Source of the DNA: Pseudomonadota bacterium
GTDB lineage: Bacteria > Desulfobacterota > Binatia > Bin18
Length of the DNA: 32,681 bases
Assembly (NCBI GenBank): GCA_005804965.1
Contig: SYOC01000087.1
Location: forward strand, 1 to 32,681
Reading direction: 5' to 3'
The translations under genes and the position numbers were made by a program. This document shows, in pieces, positions 7,728 to 15,563 of this stretch. Under the pieces are notes generated by a model that did no database searches, was not told where the DNA came from, and was given only the letters and a program-made list of their open reading frames with translations. Position 1 is the first letter of the stretch. Each line of letters begins with the position of its first letter.

Positions 7728-8903
7728 CTACCCCCGCCGCAACGCTTCAATCACCCCGAGTCGTGCCGCCCGCCGCGCCGGCAGGAAGCCACCGAGCAGA
7801 CCCATCGTCACCGCTAAGAGCAGCGCGGCAACGAGAATGGCAGGCGATAAGCGTAACGTGACGACTGCCGTGGAAAACGAAGCAAGGTTGAACGCTACGC
7901 CGTGAATCAATGAGTTCACGAGCACAATCGCCCCGCTCCCAAGTGCCACTCCACCCACATACCCGATCAGTGCGAGGCAGAGCGACTCGCGCATGAACGC
8001 CGAGAGAATCGTACCACGACTGAACCCGAGCGCACGCAGCGTGCCGATCTCTGCCGTGCGATGGGTCACGGCGGCGAACATAGTGTTCATGGCTCCGAAC
8101 ACCGCGCCGGTCCCCATAATCAAAGCAAGAATAGAGGTCAGCACATAGAGCGTGTTGGCGCTTTCTGCCTGCTCGCTGTAATAGTCCATCTCGGGCTTGG
8201 CTTCGAGGGAAATGCGTGGGTCTTCGGCGATGCGCCGGATAAGCGTGTCGCGATCCGCTTCTGGTGCTACGGTCAATCGCACTCCAGAATAGGCAGAACG
8301 ATTGGCATCGGTGAATAAGTCCTCGACATCGACCCAGATTTCTGACTCGAAGGCCGACCCTTCGGCACTAAAGATTCCCACGACTTGCCACGAGCGTCGC
8401 CCGAAGACCAGCGTCTCGCCCAGCCCGGCACCTTGATAGCGGTGCGAAGCCGAGACGCCAACAATCGCTTCACCGAGTGATGGCTGGAATACACGCCCGG
8501 CCAGCATACGTACCTGCGCATGCACCTGAAACGCCATCGGCGAGACGCCGCGCACCAGCATGTTCTCGCGCCCGCCGCCTTTGGGTTGGCCGAAGGGCTG
8601 AATGATGAGTTCCGGGGAGACGAACGGTTCGCCTTCTGGTGTGCGGGCAATACCCGGCACGTAGCGCAACGCTTGCACGGCCTCGCGCGTCACGCTGCTG
8701 GAGCCGTCGTTGGTCGCACCTTTGCGCATCACCACGAGGTTGTGTTCGCCGCCGGTGGCCGCCAACATTTTCTGCAATCCTACAACGAGCGAAAGTAGCA
8801 ACAGTGTTACCACCACGACCAAAGCAATGCCGCCGGCTGTGGCCAACGTGGTCATGATCCGCACGGTCAAGTTACGCAGGCTATATTTGAGTGGGATGGT
8901 CAT
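7728..8903 (-). CDS. FtsX/MacB-type ABC transporter permease (second of a pair)
   Basis: 391 aa. There is an N-terminal transmembrane helix (about 18-42), a MacB-type periplasmic domain (about 45-250), then three C-terminal helices (LTSILALIMGTGAVFGAMNTMFAAV; SLCLALIGYVGGVALGSGAIVLV; LVAALLLAVTMGLLGGFLPARRAARLGVIEALR). The cytoplasmic coupling region RTAEIGTLRALGFSRGTI is characteristic. It starts six bases after the stop of the upstream permease, so the two are very likely co-translated and form a heterodimer. Such permeases work mechanically with a MacB-like ATPase and an HlyD-like adaptor. The adaptor is at 2.5-3.8 kb and no ATPase gene is present in the window. Confidence 0.92.
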   Translation of the reverse strand: MTIPLKYSLRNLTVRIMTTLATAGGIALVVVVTLLLLSLVVGLQKMLAATGGEHNLVVMRKGATNDGSSSVTREAVQALRYVPGIARTPEGEPFVSPELIIQPFGQPKGGGRENMLVRGVSPMAFQVHAQVRMLAGRVFQPSLGEAIVGVSASHRYQGAGLGETLVFGRRSWQVVGIFSAEGSAFESEIWVDVEDLFTDANRSAYSGVRLTVAPEADRDTLIRRIAEDPRISLEAKPEMDYYSEQAESANTLYVLTSILALIMGTGAVFGAMNTMFAAVTHRTAEIGTLRALGFSRGTILSAFMRESLCLALIGYVGGVALGSGAIVLVNSLIHGVAFNLASFSTAVVTLRLSPAILVAALLLAVTMGLLGGFLPARRAARLGVIEALRRG

Positions 8904-8909
8904 GGCTCG

Positions 8910-10064
8910 TCAGGCGATCTGCCGTAATGCCGTTGCGACATGCAGGCGTGCCGCGCCCCGCGCGGGAATAATGCCGGAGAGCAATCCTACCAGCAAGGCA
9001 AGAAAGATCCCTTGGATCATGATCGACACCGGCATAATGAACATCCCCAACGGACCGAGCAACGGCGACCAACTGCTGTTGCCAGCATTGAGGATGAAAT
9101 AGGCTGGGCCGGCACCTAACAACCCGCCCACGGCAGCAATCAGCAGCCCTTCGCCCAACAGCAGTACGAAGATCGTGCGCCGACGGAAGCCGATGGTTTT
9201 GAGCACGGCCACTTCACCAATGCGTTCGCGTACACTCATTGCGGCAGTGTTGGCGGCGATGAGGACGATGGCTGCGACCACCAAAAATCCGACGAGCATG
9301 ACGATAGTGAGAATGCCGTCGAAGGAGCTAAGAAAGTTAGCGAAGAACGAGCGCTCGGTTTCCGAGGCGGTTTCCGCTTCCGAATTGCGAAACAGCTCGT
9401 CGATGGCGGCCATGACCGTGTTGATGTTATCTGGATGATCGACGCGCACCCAGAGCATACCGATCCCGCCGAAGCCGCCGTAGGGTTGCATCGCTTCTTC
9501 CAGATATTGTCGTGGAAACCAGAACACCACCGGGTTGCCTTTTTCTGGAATGGCACCAACGATCTTGAAACTGAGATTGACGGGAAACACCCCGCCGCGC
9601 AACGCGACTTCGTCTCCCACTTTCCAGTTGAACTTGCTCATCGTTCGTGCACCGACCAGCGCACCGTTCCGTGTCTGCTTGAACGCCTTCAACACGGCAG
9701 GGTCCCATCCGTAATCCGGCCACACTTCGGCGACCGTTTCTGGGTCAATAGCAAAGTTGGGAAACATGTCTTTCGGCTCGGTGTAGATGCCGCCGAACCA
9801 GGACCAATGATTCACGCCGGCCACATGTGGCAGGGTGCGGACGCGCTGCACGTAGGCGAGTGGCAGCATGTAGGTCAGCCCAGCTTTGTGATGGACCGTC
9901 AGGCGCAGGGCGTTGGCCGACCGAGTGACGATCGTGTCACGCACCGACGGCAGCGTCATCACCGCACAAACCAGGAAAATAGAGAAGCTAATGGCGAGTG
10001 TTGTCAGCAGCGTCCGCGTGCGATTACGGGTCAAATTACGGCGGATGAGCGTCCACGTCGTCAT
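8910..10064 (-). CDS. FtsX/MacB-type ABC transporter permease (first of a pair)
   Basis: 384 aa. It has the same architecture as its neighbour: MTTWTLIRRNLTRNRTRTLLTTLAISFSIFLVCAVMTL (cytoplasmic start plus first helix), a periplasmic domain, then three helices including MLVGFLVVAAIVLIAANTAAMSVRERIGEVAVLKTIGFRRRTIFVLLLGEGLL. The ERIGEVAVLKTIGFRR segment is the FtsX coupling-helix signature. The track start is TTG 10067; ATG 10064 has GAGG six bases upstream and is preferred. It lies 23 bp after the stand-alone Lrp-type effector domain gene on the same strand, so that gene may be part of the operon. The substrate is unknown; relatives export lipoproteins, peptides or glycolipids. Confidence 0.92.
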   Translation of the reverse strand: MTTWTLIRRNLTRNRTRTLLTTLAISFSIFLVCAVMTLPSVRDTIVTRSANALRLTVHHKAGLTYMLPLAYVQRVRTLPHVAGVNHWSWFGGIYTEPKDMFPNFAIDPETVAEVWPDYGWDPAVLKAFKQTRNGALVGARTMSKFNWKVGDEVALRGGVFPVNLSFKIVGAIPEKGNPVVFWFPRQYLEEAMQPYGGFGGIGMLWVRVDHPDNINTVMAAIDELFRNSEAETASETERSFFANFLSSFDGILTIVMLVGFLVVAAIVLIAANTAAMSVRERIGEVAVLKTIGFRRRTIFVLLLGEGLLIAAVGGLLGAGPAYFILNAGNSSWSPLLGPLGMFIMPVSIMIQGIFLALLVGLLSGIIPARGAARLHVATALRQIA

Positions 10065-10087
10065 CAAGAGCCTCGCGCGGGGTGCGG

Positions 10088-10327
10088 CTACTGGAACGCT
10101 CGGAAGGTTAAGATGGTGAAGGTTTCACGCACATGCGGGATCTTCTGGATTTGCTCCGTCACCAGATGCGAGAGATCATCAAAGTTTTCCACGTACAATT
10201 TCACTAGCAGGTCATAGGCACCGGAGATAGAATAGGCTTCGGAGAAGCTCCCGAGTTCGGTGATCTGATCGGCCACCGCCGACACGAAGCCAGGCTCGAC
10301 TTTCAACATGATGAACACCGCGCGCAT
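10088..10327 (-). CDS. Stand-alone Lrp/AsnC effector-binding (RAM) domain protein
   Basis: 79 aa, matching the C-terminal RAM domain of Lrp/AsnC regulators over its whole length: MRAVFIMLKVEPGFVSAVADQI, SEAYSISGAYDLLVKLYVENFDDLSHLVTEQIQKIPHV, then RETFTILTF. The helix-turn-helix half is absent, and a GGAGG site seven bases before ATG 10327 shows this is a complete gene rather than a truncation. Such single-domain proteins form oligomeric rings and bind small effectors, often amino acids; they may modulate full-length Lrp paralogues. It lies directly before the two ABC permeases, which could mean ligand-dependent control of that transporter; that is inference. Confidence 0.88.
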   Translation of the reverse strand: MRAVFIMLKVEPGFVSAVADQITELGSFSEAYSISGAYDLLVKLYVENFDDLSHLVTEQIQKIPHVRETFTILTFRAFQ

Positions 10328-10393
10328 GGTGTGCCTCCACAGGAAATTTTCGTGACCATAGCATAGGCGCGGGCGTGAGTTGTAGGGGCGCAG

Positions 10394-10720
10394 TCACTTC
10401 TTGAAGATGAAGAACACTGCGGCGGCAATGAAGGCAAAGCCGACGAGATAATTCCACTTCAGTTCTTCTTTGAGGTAGAGCACGGAGAATACGCAAAAGA
10501 CGGTGAGGGTGATGACCTCTTGGATGGTCTTGAGCTGCGCGGCGGAGAATTGGGCGTAGCCCAAACGATTCGCCGGGACTTGAAAGCAATACTCGGCAAA
10601 GGCGATCAGCCAACTCACGAGAATCGCTTTCCACAACGGCGATTCTGTATATTTGAGATGTCCGTACCACGCAAAGGTCATGAACACGTTGGAGATCGTG
10701 AGGAGGATGATTGTCCGCAC
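10394..10720 (-). CDS. DUF486 (DMT-like) small membrane protein
   Basis: 108 aa with four hydrophobic helices, covering the whole protein. The family signature is FMTFAWYGHLKY near the N-terminus, with VSWLIAFAEYCFQVPANRLGY in the middle and a final VFFIFKK. DUF486 proteins belong to the drug/metabolite transporter superfamily by fold. No substrate is established. The start is GTG 10720, with AAGGAG 11 bases upstream, a rather long spacing; no ATG fits. It sits between the Doc toxin gene (41 bp) and the RAM-domain gene (66 bp) on the same strand. Confidence 0.85.
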   Translation of the reverse strand: MRTIILLTISNVFMTFAWYGHLKYTESPLWKAILVSWLIAFAEYCFQVPANRLGYAQFSAAQLKTIQEVITLTVFCVFSVLYLKEELKWNYLVGFAFIAAAVFFIFKK

Positions 10721-10761
10721 CGTTGAAGATGCTCCTTCCGTGCCCGGCTGTTTTGGCTAGC

Positions 10762-11184
10762 TCAGTATCCTCCACGACTTGGAGGGAAGCGTCGCTGCCT
10801 TCGCGTGATGCGAGCCCGCAGCCAAGCGATCAGCTCATCTTCGGAAAGCGAGCCGTCGGCAAGACGAAGAAAAGCGAGTACGAGTTCGCTATCTTCAGCG
10901 AGGAGATCGAACCCATGCTCGTCGAGAAACAATTCCATGACAACCGCCGCAACCCGTTTGTTGCCGTCGATGAACGGATGATTCCGTGCAATGCCGAACG
11001 CATACGCTGCAGCTAGCGCGGCAACATCGACCGTATCGCCGCCGTAAGCGGCGAGGTTTTGCGGACGGGCTAACGCCGAGTCCAAGAGACCTAAGTCGCG
11101 TACACCGGATTTCCCGCCATGTTCAGCAAGCTGTCGATCATGGATGGCGAGGGTCACGGCGCGCATGATCCACCGCCACTTCAC
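10762..11184 (-). CDS. doc: Doc-type (Fic fold) toxin
   Basis: 140 aa. The Fic/Doc active-site motif HPFIDGNKR is intact (His in NHPFIDGNKRVA), together with LAIHDRQLAEHGGKSGVRDLGLLDSALARPQNLAAYGG, the Doc N-terminal region, and the Doc-typical helix FLDEHGFDL. Doc proteins phosphorylate elongation factor Tu in the phage P1 system and arrest growth. The GTG start at 11184 overlaps the antitoxin stop as GTGA, indicating translational coupling. The C-terminal tail (ARITRRQRRFPPSRGGY) is basic. The cognate antitoxin here is AbrB-like rather than Phd-like. Confidence 0.92.
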   Translation of the reverse strand: MKWRWIMRAVTLAIHDRQLAEHGGKSGVRDLGLLDSALARPQNLAAYGGDTVDVAALAAAYAFGIARNHPFIDGNKRVAAVVMELFLDEHGFDLLAEDSELVLAFLRLADGSLSEDELIAWLRARITRRQRRFPPSRGGY

Positions 11185-11405
11185 TTCGCCAGCTCGCGTA
11201 ACGCGGCACGACGTTTCTTCATCAACTTCCGTGCGCTCGCCATCTGGCGCTCGAAGTCGGGATCGTGCGGCGTGATTCGATAGCCGTCCGGCGCTTCAGT
11301 GAGATACACCACGTCGCCAGGCTCCACTTGGAGCCGAGCGGCCGCTTCTTTGGGAAGTAAAAGGCCAGTCGAATTGCCGATTTTCGTCACTTTGAGTACG
11401 AGCAT
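11181..11405 (-). CDS. AbrB/MazE/SpoVT-type antitoxin
   Basis: 74 aa from ATG 11405. The swapped-hairpin DNA-binding domain is clear: MLVLKVTKIGNSTGLLLPKEAAARLQVEPGDVVYLTEAPDGYRIT. A basic helical tail follows (FERQMASARKLMKKRRAALRELAK), the likely toxin-binding segment. The track ORF begins 21 codons earlier, but ATG 11405 has an AAGGAAG site at good distance and starts exactly at the domain. It overlaps the Doc toxin gene by four bases. A GTTATAAC palindrome lies 25 bp upstream and is a candidate autoregulatory operator. Confidence 0.9.
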   Translation of the reverse strand: MLVLKVTKIGNSTGLLLPKEAAARLQVEPGDVVYLTEAPDGYRITPHDPDFERQMASARKLMKKRRAALRELAK

Positions 11406-11427
11406 GACATCTTCCTTGATCGAACCG

Positions 11428-11439
11428 ATGTTATAACGT
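11428..11439. promoter_or_regulatory. Near-perfect ATGTTATAACGT palindrome, candidate AbrB-Doc operator / -10
   Basis: GTTATAAC is a perfect 8-bp palindrome, extending to ATGTTATAACGT with one mismatch. On the minus strand it contains TATAAC, a good -10-like hexamer, at a sensible distance before the antitoxin start. I see no convincing -35 box at 16-18 bp. Autoregulation through this site is inference from the family. Confidence 0.35.
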
Positions 11440-11515
11440 ACCCAAGACACGAAGGCGAGGCAATGCACGGTTGCCTTGTCATCCCTATGCTGCCAGAGAT
11501 GCCCGAGGCAAGCGA

Positions 11516-12568
11516 CTACGACAGCGGCGGCAACGACCGGAGATACGCGAGGATTTGTTGGACCTCTTCGGCCGCGAGTTCCCCGCTGAAGTGGGGCATC
11601 ACGGTGCGATGTTGCGTGAGCATGTGGCGCGCCCGAGGACGCAAGTAGTCATCGGTATGGGCCTGCATATATTTCTTGTCGAAGATGGGCATTTTAGTTG
11701 CCACTGCCGCACCGCTCCACACTTCGCCGAGGAGTTCGTTCTGCACTACGTCCAGCGGAATCCCCGACATACCGTGACAGACTGCGCAGAAGCGATCATA
11801 GGTTTCATACCCGGGAGCTAACAGTCGCAGAAAGGCGACGACTGCACGTCGCTCTTTGGCATCCAAAACATCAACTGTGCTGGGCATGGCTCCTTGCCCG
11901 TCAGAGACAATGCGCAACAGCGCTGCGTCGGAAATGTGTTGTTGATACTGCGGGTCGGTGAGATCGCGTGGGCGCGGTGACAGCGACGGTGCGAGCAGCC
12001 CATCCCCACGGCCATAAATGCCGTGGCACGAGACACAGAGCGTGTCGTAGACTTGCTGGCCAGCCATCACTTCTGACCAGCGCATGGTTGGTAAGCGGCG
12101 GATGTGCGCGATTAATGCCGAGACCTCGGCGTCGGTGTGTTGCATGGCTTCGGGTGTCAGTGCGACACGTAACTCTCTGCCATGCAGAATACGCGCGATG
12201 AGGTCTGCTTCGGCCTGCGGTGTCAAGAGTTCGGTGCGTCGCAACGACGGCGGCTTCTTCAGCAAGACCTGCCCGACTGGCCCGGTGCCATTTCCCTCCC
12301 AGCCATGGCACCCAGCGCAATGACGGATATAGAGGACTTCTCCGGTGGTGAAGTGGCGTAGTGGCGTCTGGGCGAGCATCGCTCGCCCAGCTCTTGGCGT
12401 TGGCGAGGACGATCCACGTTCTTCCGTTGCTAGCGTGGGCATCTCAGTTTCGGTTGCCGACGGTGATGCTCCGGTGTGGCGCATGGTTCCGCCAGCTTGT
12501 GTACATCCGATGACGAGACCGAGGACTCCGACGACCCACCACCCGCGTCCCCATCCGTTGTCACTCAT
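11516..12568 (-). CDS. Three-haem c-type cytochrome lipoprotein
   Basis: 350 aa from ATG 12568, which has GGAGGAAC eight bases upstream; the track ORF is 23 codons longer. The N-terminus is a hydrophobic segment ending in a lipobox (GLVIGC, Cys22), so it is probably an outward-facing lipoprotein. Three covalent haem sites are seen: CAGCH (84-88), CVSCH (178-182) and CAVCH (261-265). They lie in three repeated class I cytochrome domains with candidate axial Met residues in AMPST, KMPIF and VMPHF. It should carry electrons in the periplasm or at the cell surface. The partner is unknown: no oxidase, dehydrogenase or c-type maturation gene is adjacent. The following AbrB-Doc pair is more than 100 bp away and unrelated. 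Confidence 0.9.
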   Translation of the reverse strand: MSDNGWGRGWWVVGVLGLVIGCTQAGGTMRHTGASPSATETEMPTLATEERGSSSPTPRAGRAMLAQTPLRHFTTGEVLYIRHCAGCHGWEGNGTGPVGQVLLKKPPSLRRTELLTPQAEADLIARILHGRELRVALTPEAMQHTDAEVSALIAHIRRLPTMRWSEVMAGQQVYDTLCVSCHGIYGRGDGLLAPSLSPRPRDLTDPQYQQHISDAALLRIVSDGQGAMPSTVDVLDAKERRAVVAFLRLLAPGYETYDRFCAVCHGMSGIPLDVVQNELLGEVWSGAAVATKMPIFDKKYMQAHTDDYLRPRARHMLTQHRTVMPHFSGELAAEEVQQILAYLRSLPPLS

Positions 12569-12977
12569 AATTTGTTCCTCCAAGTGCTGGCCGCGTCGCT
12601 GCAAAAGTGCGACGACCACCAGCAGATGCGAGAGCAAAGAAGGTGCCGTCGTTTTGTCCCTTCAGCACGAGAGCAATTCTTAACCTTGAGAAAAGGACGA
12701 TGAGGATTTTGCGACGATGCGAAAATCCCGCCCTAAAAGACCCAAATCCTCTGGCCTCAGCTTTGCCAATCCTCTGTTAAGACGTTTTGAGATGGAGGGC
12801 GGGGAAACGCCGGTTTCGCTTACCTCTATCTTGAGATGTGCCCCCAATTGCTGACCGACCTATCCCATCTCTGCCTTGCCTCACATACTCCTCCAGCCTG
12901 TCAAGTCTTCGGCACCTCAATTGCTCGTTGCGGACTGTAGCCATACTGTTCTTTCTGACCACGAGCGTAGGAGTCTT
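12569..12977. other. 409-bp divergent intergenic region
   Basis: This region separates the minus-strand cytochrome gene from the plus-strand COG2187/COG0645 gene and should hold both promoters. I see one clear inverted repeat (12704-12728) and a small GAAAC-gccg-GTTTC hairpin at 12804-12817. No promoter stands out; TTGCTC-N17-TACTGT at 12921-12949 is weak. No convincing small gene. Confidence 0.5.
12704..12728. other. Inverted repeat GGATTTTGC...GC(g)AAAATCC
   Basis: A 7-bp perfect arm (GGATTTT/AAAATCC), extended by GC/GC with one bulged G. It lies in the divergent region before the cytochrome and kinase-like genes. There is no T-run on either strand, so an operator or leader structure is likelier than a terminator. 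Confidence 0.35.
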
Positions 12978-14582
12978 ATGAACTCTCCTTCTGATACCGC
13001 CGCCTTCGCCGATCTTTTACAAGCGCTGCAGCAGCCGTCATGCTACCTGCATCCTCCCGAGCAGGTCGAGATGATCCAGACCCACATCTCCGCTGTGTTT
13101 CTTGTTGGCGAGGAGGTGTATAAGCTCAAAAAACCTGTACGGTTCCCTTTCGTTGACTACTCGACACTAGCACTGCGTCACCACTACTGTCAGGAAGAGG
13201 TGCGGCTCAATCGTCGGCTTGCTCCTACGACCTATCTTGGCGTGATGCCCGTGCTGCATATCGGCGATGATTACCGCATCCGCGACGCGGCGCAGTGGCC
13301 TGAGGCAACGATTATTGACTATCTCGTCAAAATGCGCCGCTTACCTGCCGAGCGAACTTTGCAGGCGTTGCTCGCCACTGGAGGCATCGGGGCGGACGAG
13401 CTGCGTAATCTTGCCAACCGCTTAGCGCAGTTTCATCGTACAGCGACCCTCGACAACGCTGCGGTCTACGGTGCGCCTCCGGCCATCTGGCAAGCCGTCG
13501 CCGAGAATTTTGCCGAGACGCAATGCTTTGTCGGGCAGACGATAAGCGAGCGCCGCTATCAAACCATGCAAGACTTCAGCCAGCAATTCTTTGCTGAGCA
13601 CCGTTCGCTCATGGCGCGTCGTGTCCTCCATGAGCGCGTGCGCGACGGGCACGGCGATTTACGCTGCGAGCATGTCTATTTTCTTGAGCACGGCCTCGAA
13701 ATCGTCGATTGTCTTGAATTCAGCCCGCGCTTGCGGACCTGTGATGTCGCTTCAGAATTAGCGTTTTTAACGATGGACATGGAGCTGCATGGTGCTCCTC
13801 GGCATGCTGCCGAGCTGACGGACCTCTATGCTACGCAGACAGATGATGCCGAGCTGATCACGCTACTGCCTTTCTATCGTTGTTATCGCGCGTATGTTCG
13901 TGGCAAGGTCGAGAGCCTGAAAAGCTGCCAGCCCGAAGTCCCTGCGCGGGAGCAGGAACGCGCACGATGGCAGGCTCGCCGCGCTTTTCGCTTGGCCTCA
14001 CGTTATGCGCAAGGCAACCCTGTCCCGACACTACTCGTTGTTTGTGGACGTGTTGGCACCGGGAAATCAACCGTGGCTCAGCTCCTGGGTACACACACCG
14101 GCTTTGCCGTGTTCAATTCTGATGTCGTGCGGAAACGCCTAGGCGGCGTAGCTCCGACAACGCGAGCCAACGCTGAGTATCACGGCGGTATCTACGATGA
14201 GGACTTCACTCGGAGAACTTACACTGCACTATCGGCGCATGCCGAAGAAGAACTGCGCACAGGACGCGGTGTCATCATCGACGCCACCTGCCGTCAGCGC
14301 GATGTGCGGCACGAGCTGCTCGCTTTAGGGGCACGCCTTGCCGTGCCTGTGATGTTCGTTGAATGCCGCACATCGCTCGATGAAGTCAAGCGACGCTTGC
14401 GCGAGCGTGCGCAACAGGCGGATACGGTCTCCGACGCTACCTGGGAAATTGCGCTGCAACAGGAAGACGACTTTCCATCCTTTGACGATCTGCCAGAAGC
14501 GTGTCACTGGGTGGTCGAGACCGCAGATGATCTGGATGCCGCCTTGGCCCCGGTGGAAGAGGCGCTGTACGGCAAACGCTAG
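12978..14582 (+). CDS. COG2187-COG0645 fusion: aminoglycoside-phosphotransferase-like domain plus P-loop kinase
   Basis: 534 aa from ATG 12978, preceded by AGGAG; the track ORF adds 34 residues unlikely to be translated. The N-terminal half is the APH/kinase-like COG2187 domain. Visible parts are KLKKPVRFPFVDYSTLALR, the catalytic-loop-like HGDLRCEHVYF, and IVDCLEFSPRLRTCDVASELAFLTMDME. The C-terminal half is a small P-loop kinase with Walker A GRVGTGKS (357-364), FNSDVVRKRL, IIDATCRQRDVRHEL and an Arg-rich lid (RRLRERAQQ). This domain pair is the architecture of mycobacterial Rv2004c, a DosR-regulon dormancy protein; the substrate is unknown. It stands directly before a convergent oxidoreductase operon and the CBS/Usp/Hsp20 cluster, which suggests a role in the same stress programme. 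Confidence 0.88.
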   Translation: MNSPSDTAAFADLLQALQQPSCYLHPPEQVEMIQTHISAVFLVGEEVYKLKKPVRFPFVDYSTLALRHHYCQEEVRLNRRLAPTTYLGVMPVLHIGDDYRIRDAAQWPEATIIDYLVKMRRLPAERTLQALLATGGIGADELRNLANRLAQFHRTATLDNAAVYGAPPAIWQAVAENFAETQCFVGQTISERRYQTMQDFSQQFFAEHRSLMARRVLHERVRDGHGDLRCEHVYFLEHGLEIVDCLEFSPRLRTCDVASELAFLTMDMELHGAPRHAAELTDLYATQTDDAELITLLPFYRCYRAYVRGKVESLKSCQPEVPAREQERARWQARRAFRLASRYAQGNPVPTLLVVCGRVGTGKSTVAQLLGTHTGFAVFNSDVVRKRLGGVAPTTRANAEYHGGIYDEDFTRRTYTALSAHAEEELRTGRGVIIDATCRQRDVRHELLALGARLAVPVMFVECRTSLDEVKRRLRERAQQADTVSDATWEIALQQEDDFPSFDDLPEACHWVVETADDLDAALAPVEEALYGKR

Positions 14583-14597
14583 GCCAAGACTTTGCTT

Positions 14598-15563
14598 TTA
14601 TCGTGCTGCGCCGGTGGTCTCGTGTACTCCGGCCCAGTAGCGGTCCACTTGGTCTTGAATCTGTCGCAGTGCTGCGTCGTTCCGCGTCGGCTCGAAGAGG
14701 TGGCGATAGCGCCCTTGCCCCTGCAAGTATTCTTCCACCGGTCGATGGCGGCGCGGCACATAAGTATGTGTCACCACACCGTCCACGGCTTCTTTCAAAG
14801 CAAACATGCCGGTCTCGACTGCCAGTCGCGCGTAGTCGGCTGTGCGCTCGGGGTCGTAGAGCCAACCTGTGGGGCAAGGCGCATGGGCCAGAAACAGCTT
14901 CGCTCCTCGCAATGTTTTGGCTTTGAGAAACTTATTGGTCAGGTCGATAGGAAAACGTGGTGACACAGTGGCAACGTAGGCTGGCCGATGCGCCCGCCAA
15001 ATCTCGAACATATCTTTCTTGCCGTGTTCCGTCCCGGCTTGGCTGTGGATGCCGACCGGCGTCGTTGCCGTGCGGGCACCATACGGTGTGGAACTCGACA
15101 TCTGCATGCCGGTGTTGCCATAGGACTCGTTATCGTAACAGAAATACCAGAAGTTCAGCCCGCGAAAGATGGCACCCGAAGTCGCTGAGAGCCCGATATC
15201 GTAGGTGCTGCCATCGCCTGCCACAACGACAACCTCAACATCGTCCTTTGCTGGCAATTTCCCGCGAGCCATCAGCACGTCGAGTGCGTCGCGTACGCCT
15301 TGCGCTCCAGCGGCCGCGCTGGCCATGGTCGTGTAGAGCCATGAGCCTTTGAACGGCGTGTAGGGAAACGTGGCCAGCAAGGTGAAACACCCAGCCGCGT
15401 TGACGAAGACTGTCTGCGGACCAAGTACTTTCGCCGCTAAACGTAGGGCTTCAAGCCCGCCGCAGCCGCCGCAAATGGACGTGCCCGGCAAGATAAATTC
15501 TTCACGAGCGATCTGCTTGAGGGTCTGTATCGACTCTAGTTCTGGACTGGTTGGCGAAGTCAT
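14598..15563 (-). CDS. porB: 2-oxoacid (pyruvate):ferredoxin oxidoreductase, beta subunit
   Basis: 321 aa. This thiamine-diphosphate-binding subunit has the GDG...N motif (GDGSTYDIGLSATSGAIFRGLNFWYFCYDNESYGNTG, residues 116-152). The four cysteines that hold the proximal 4Fe-4S cluster in this family are present: Cys31, Cys34, Cys59 and Cys230 (APCPTGW). The TPYGARTATTP segment is typical of the POR branch. It catalyses CoA-dependent oxidative decarboxylation of a 2-oxoacid, most likely pyruvate, with ferredoxin as acceptor. The exact substrate cannot be read from sequence. It is the last gene of the operon and overlaps the alpha gene by four bases. It converges on the kinase-like gene with a 15-bp gap. 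Confidence 0.9.
   Translation of the reverse strand: MTSPTSPELESIQTLKQIAREEFILPGTSICGGCGGLEALRLAAKVLGPQTVFVNAAGCFTLLATFPYTPFKGSWLYTTMASAAAGAQGVRDALDVLMARGKLPAKDDVEVVVVAGDGSTYDIGLSATSGAIFRGLNFWYFCYDNESYGNTGMQMSSSTPYGARTATTPVGIHSQAGTEHGKKDMFEIWRAHRPAYVATVSPRFPIDLTNKFLKAKTLRGAKLFLAHAPCPTGWLYDPERTADYARLAVETGMFALKEAVDGVVTHTYVPRRHRPVEEYLQGQGRYRHLFEPTRNDAALRQIQDQVDRYWAGVHETTGAAR

Noticed and set aside
9435-10217. 260-aa plus-strand ORF opposite the permease gene
   Set aside because: Low-complexity His/Arg-rich shadow of the FtsX-type permease; no motif.
12921-12949. TTGCTC-N17-TACTGT promoter before the COG2187 gene
   Set aside because: Only about half of the consensus bases match in each hexamer.
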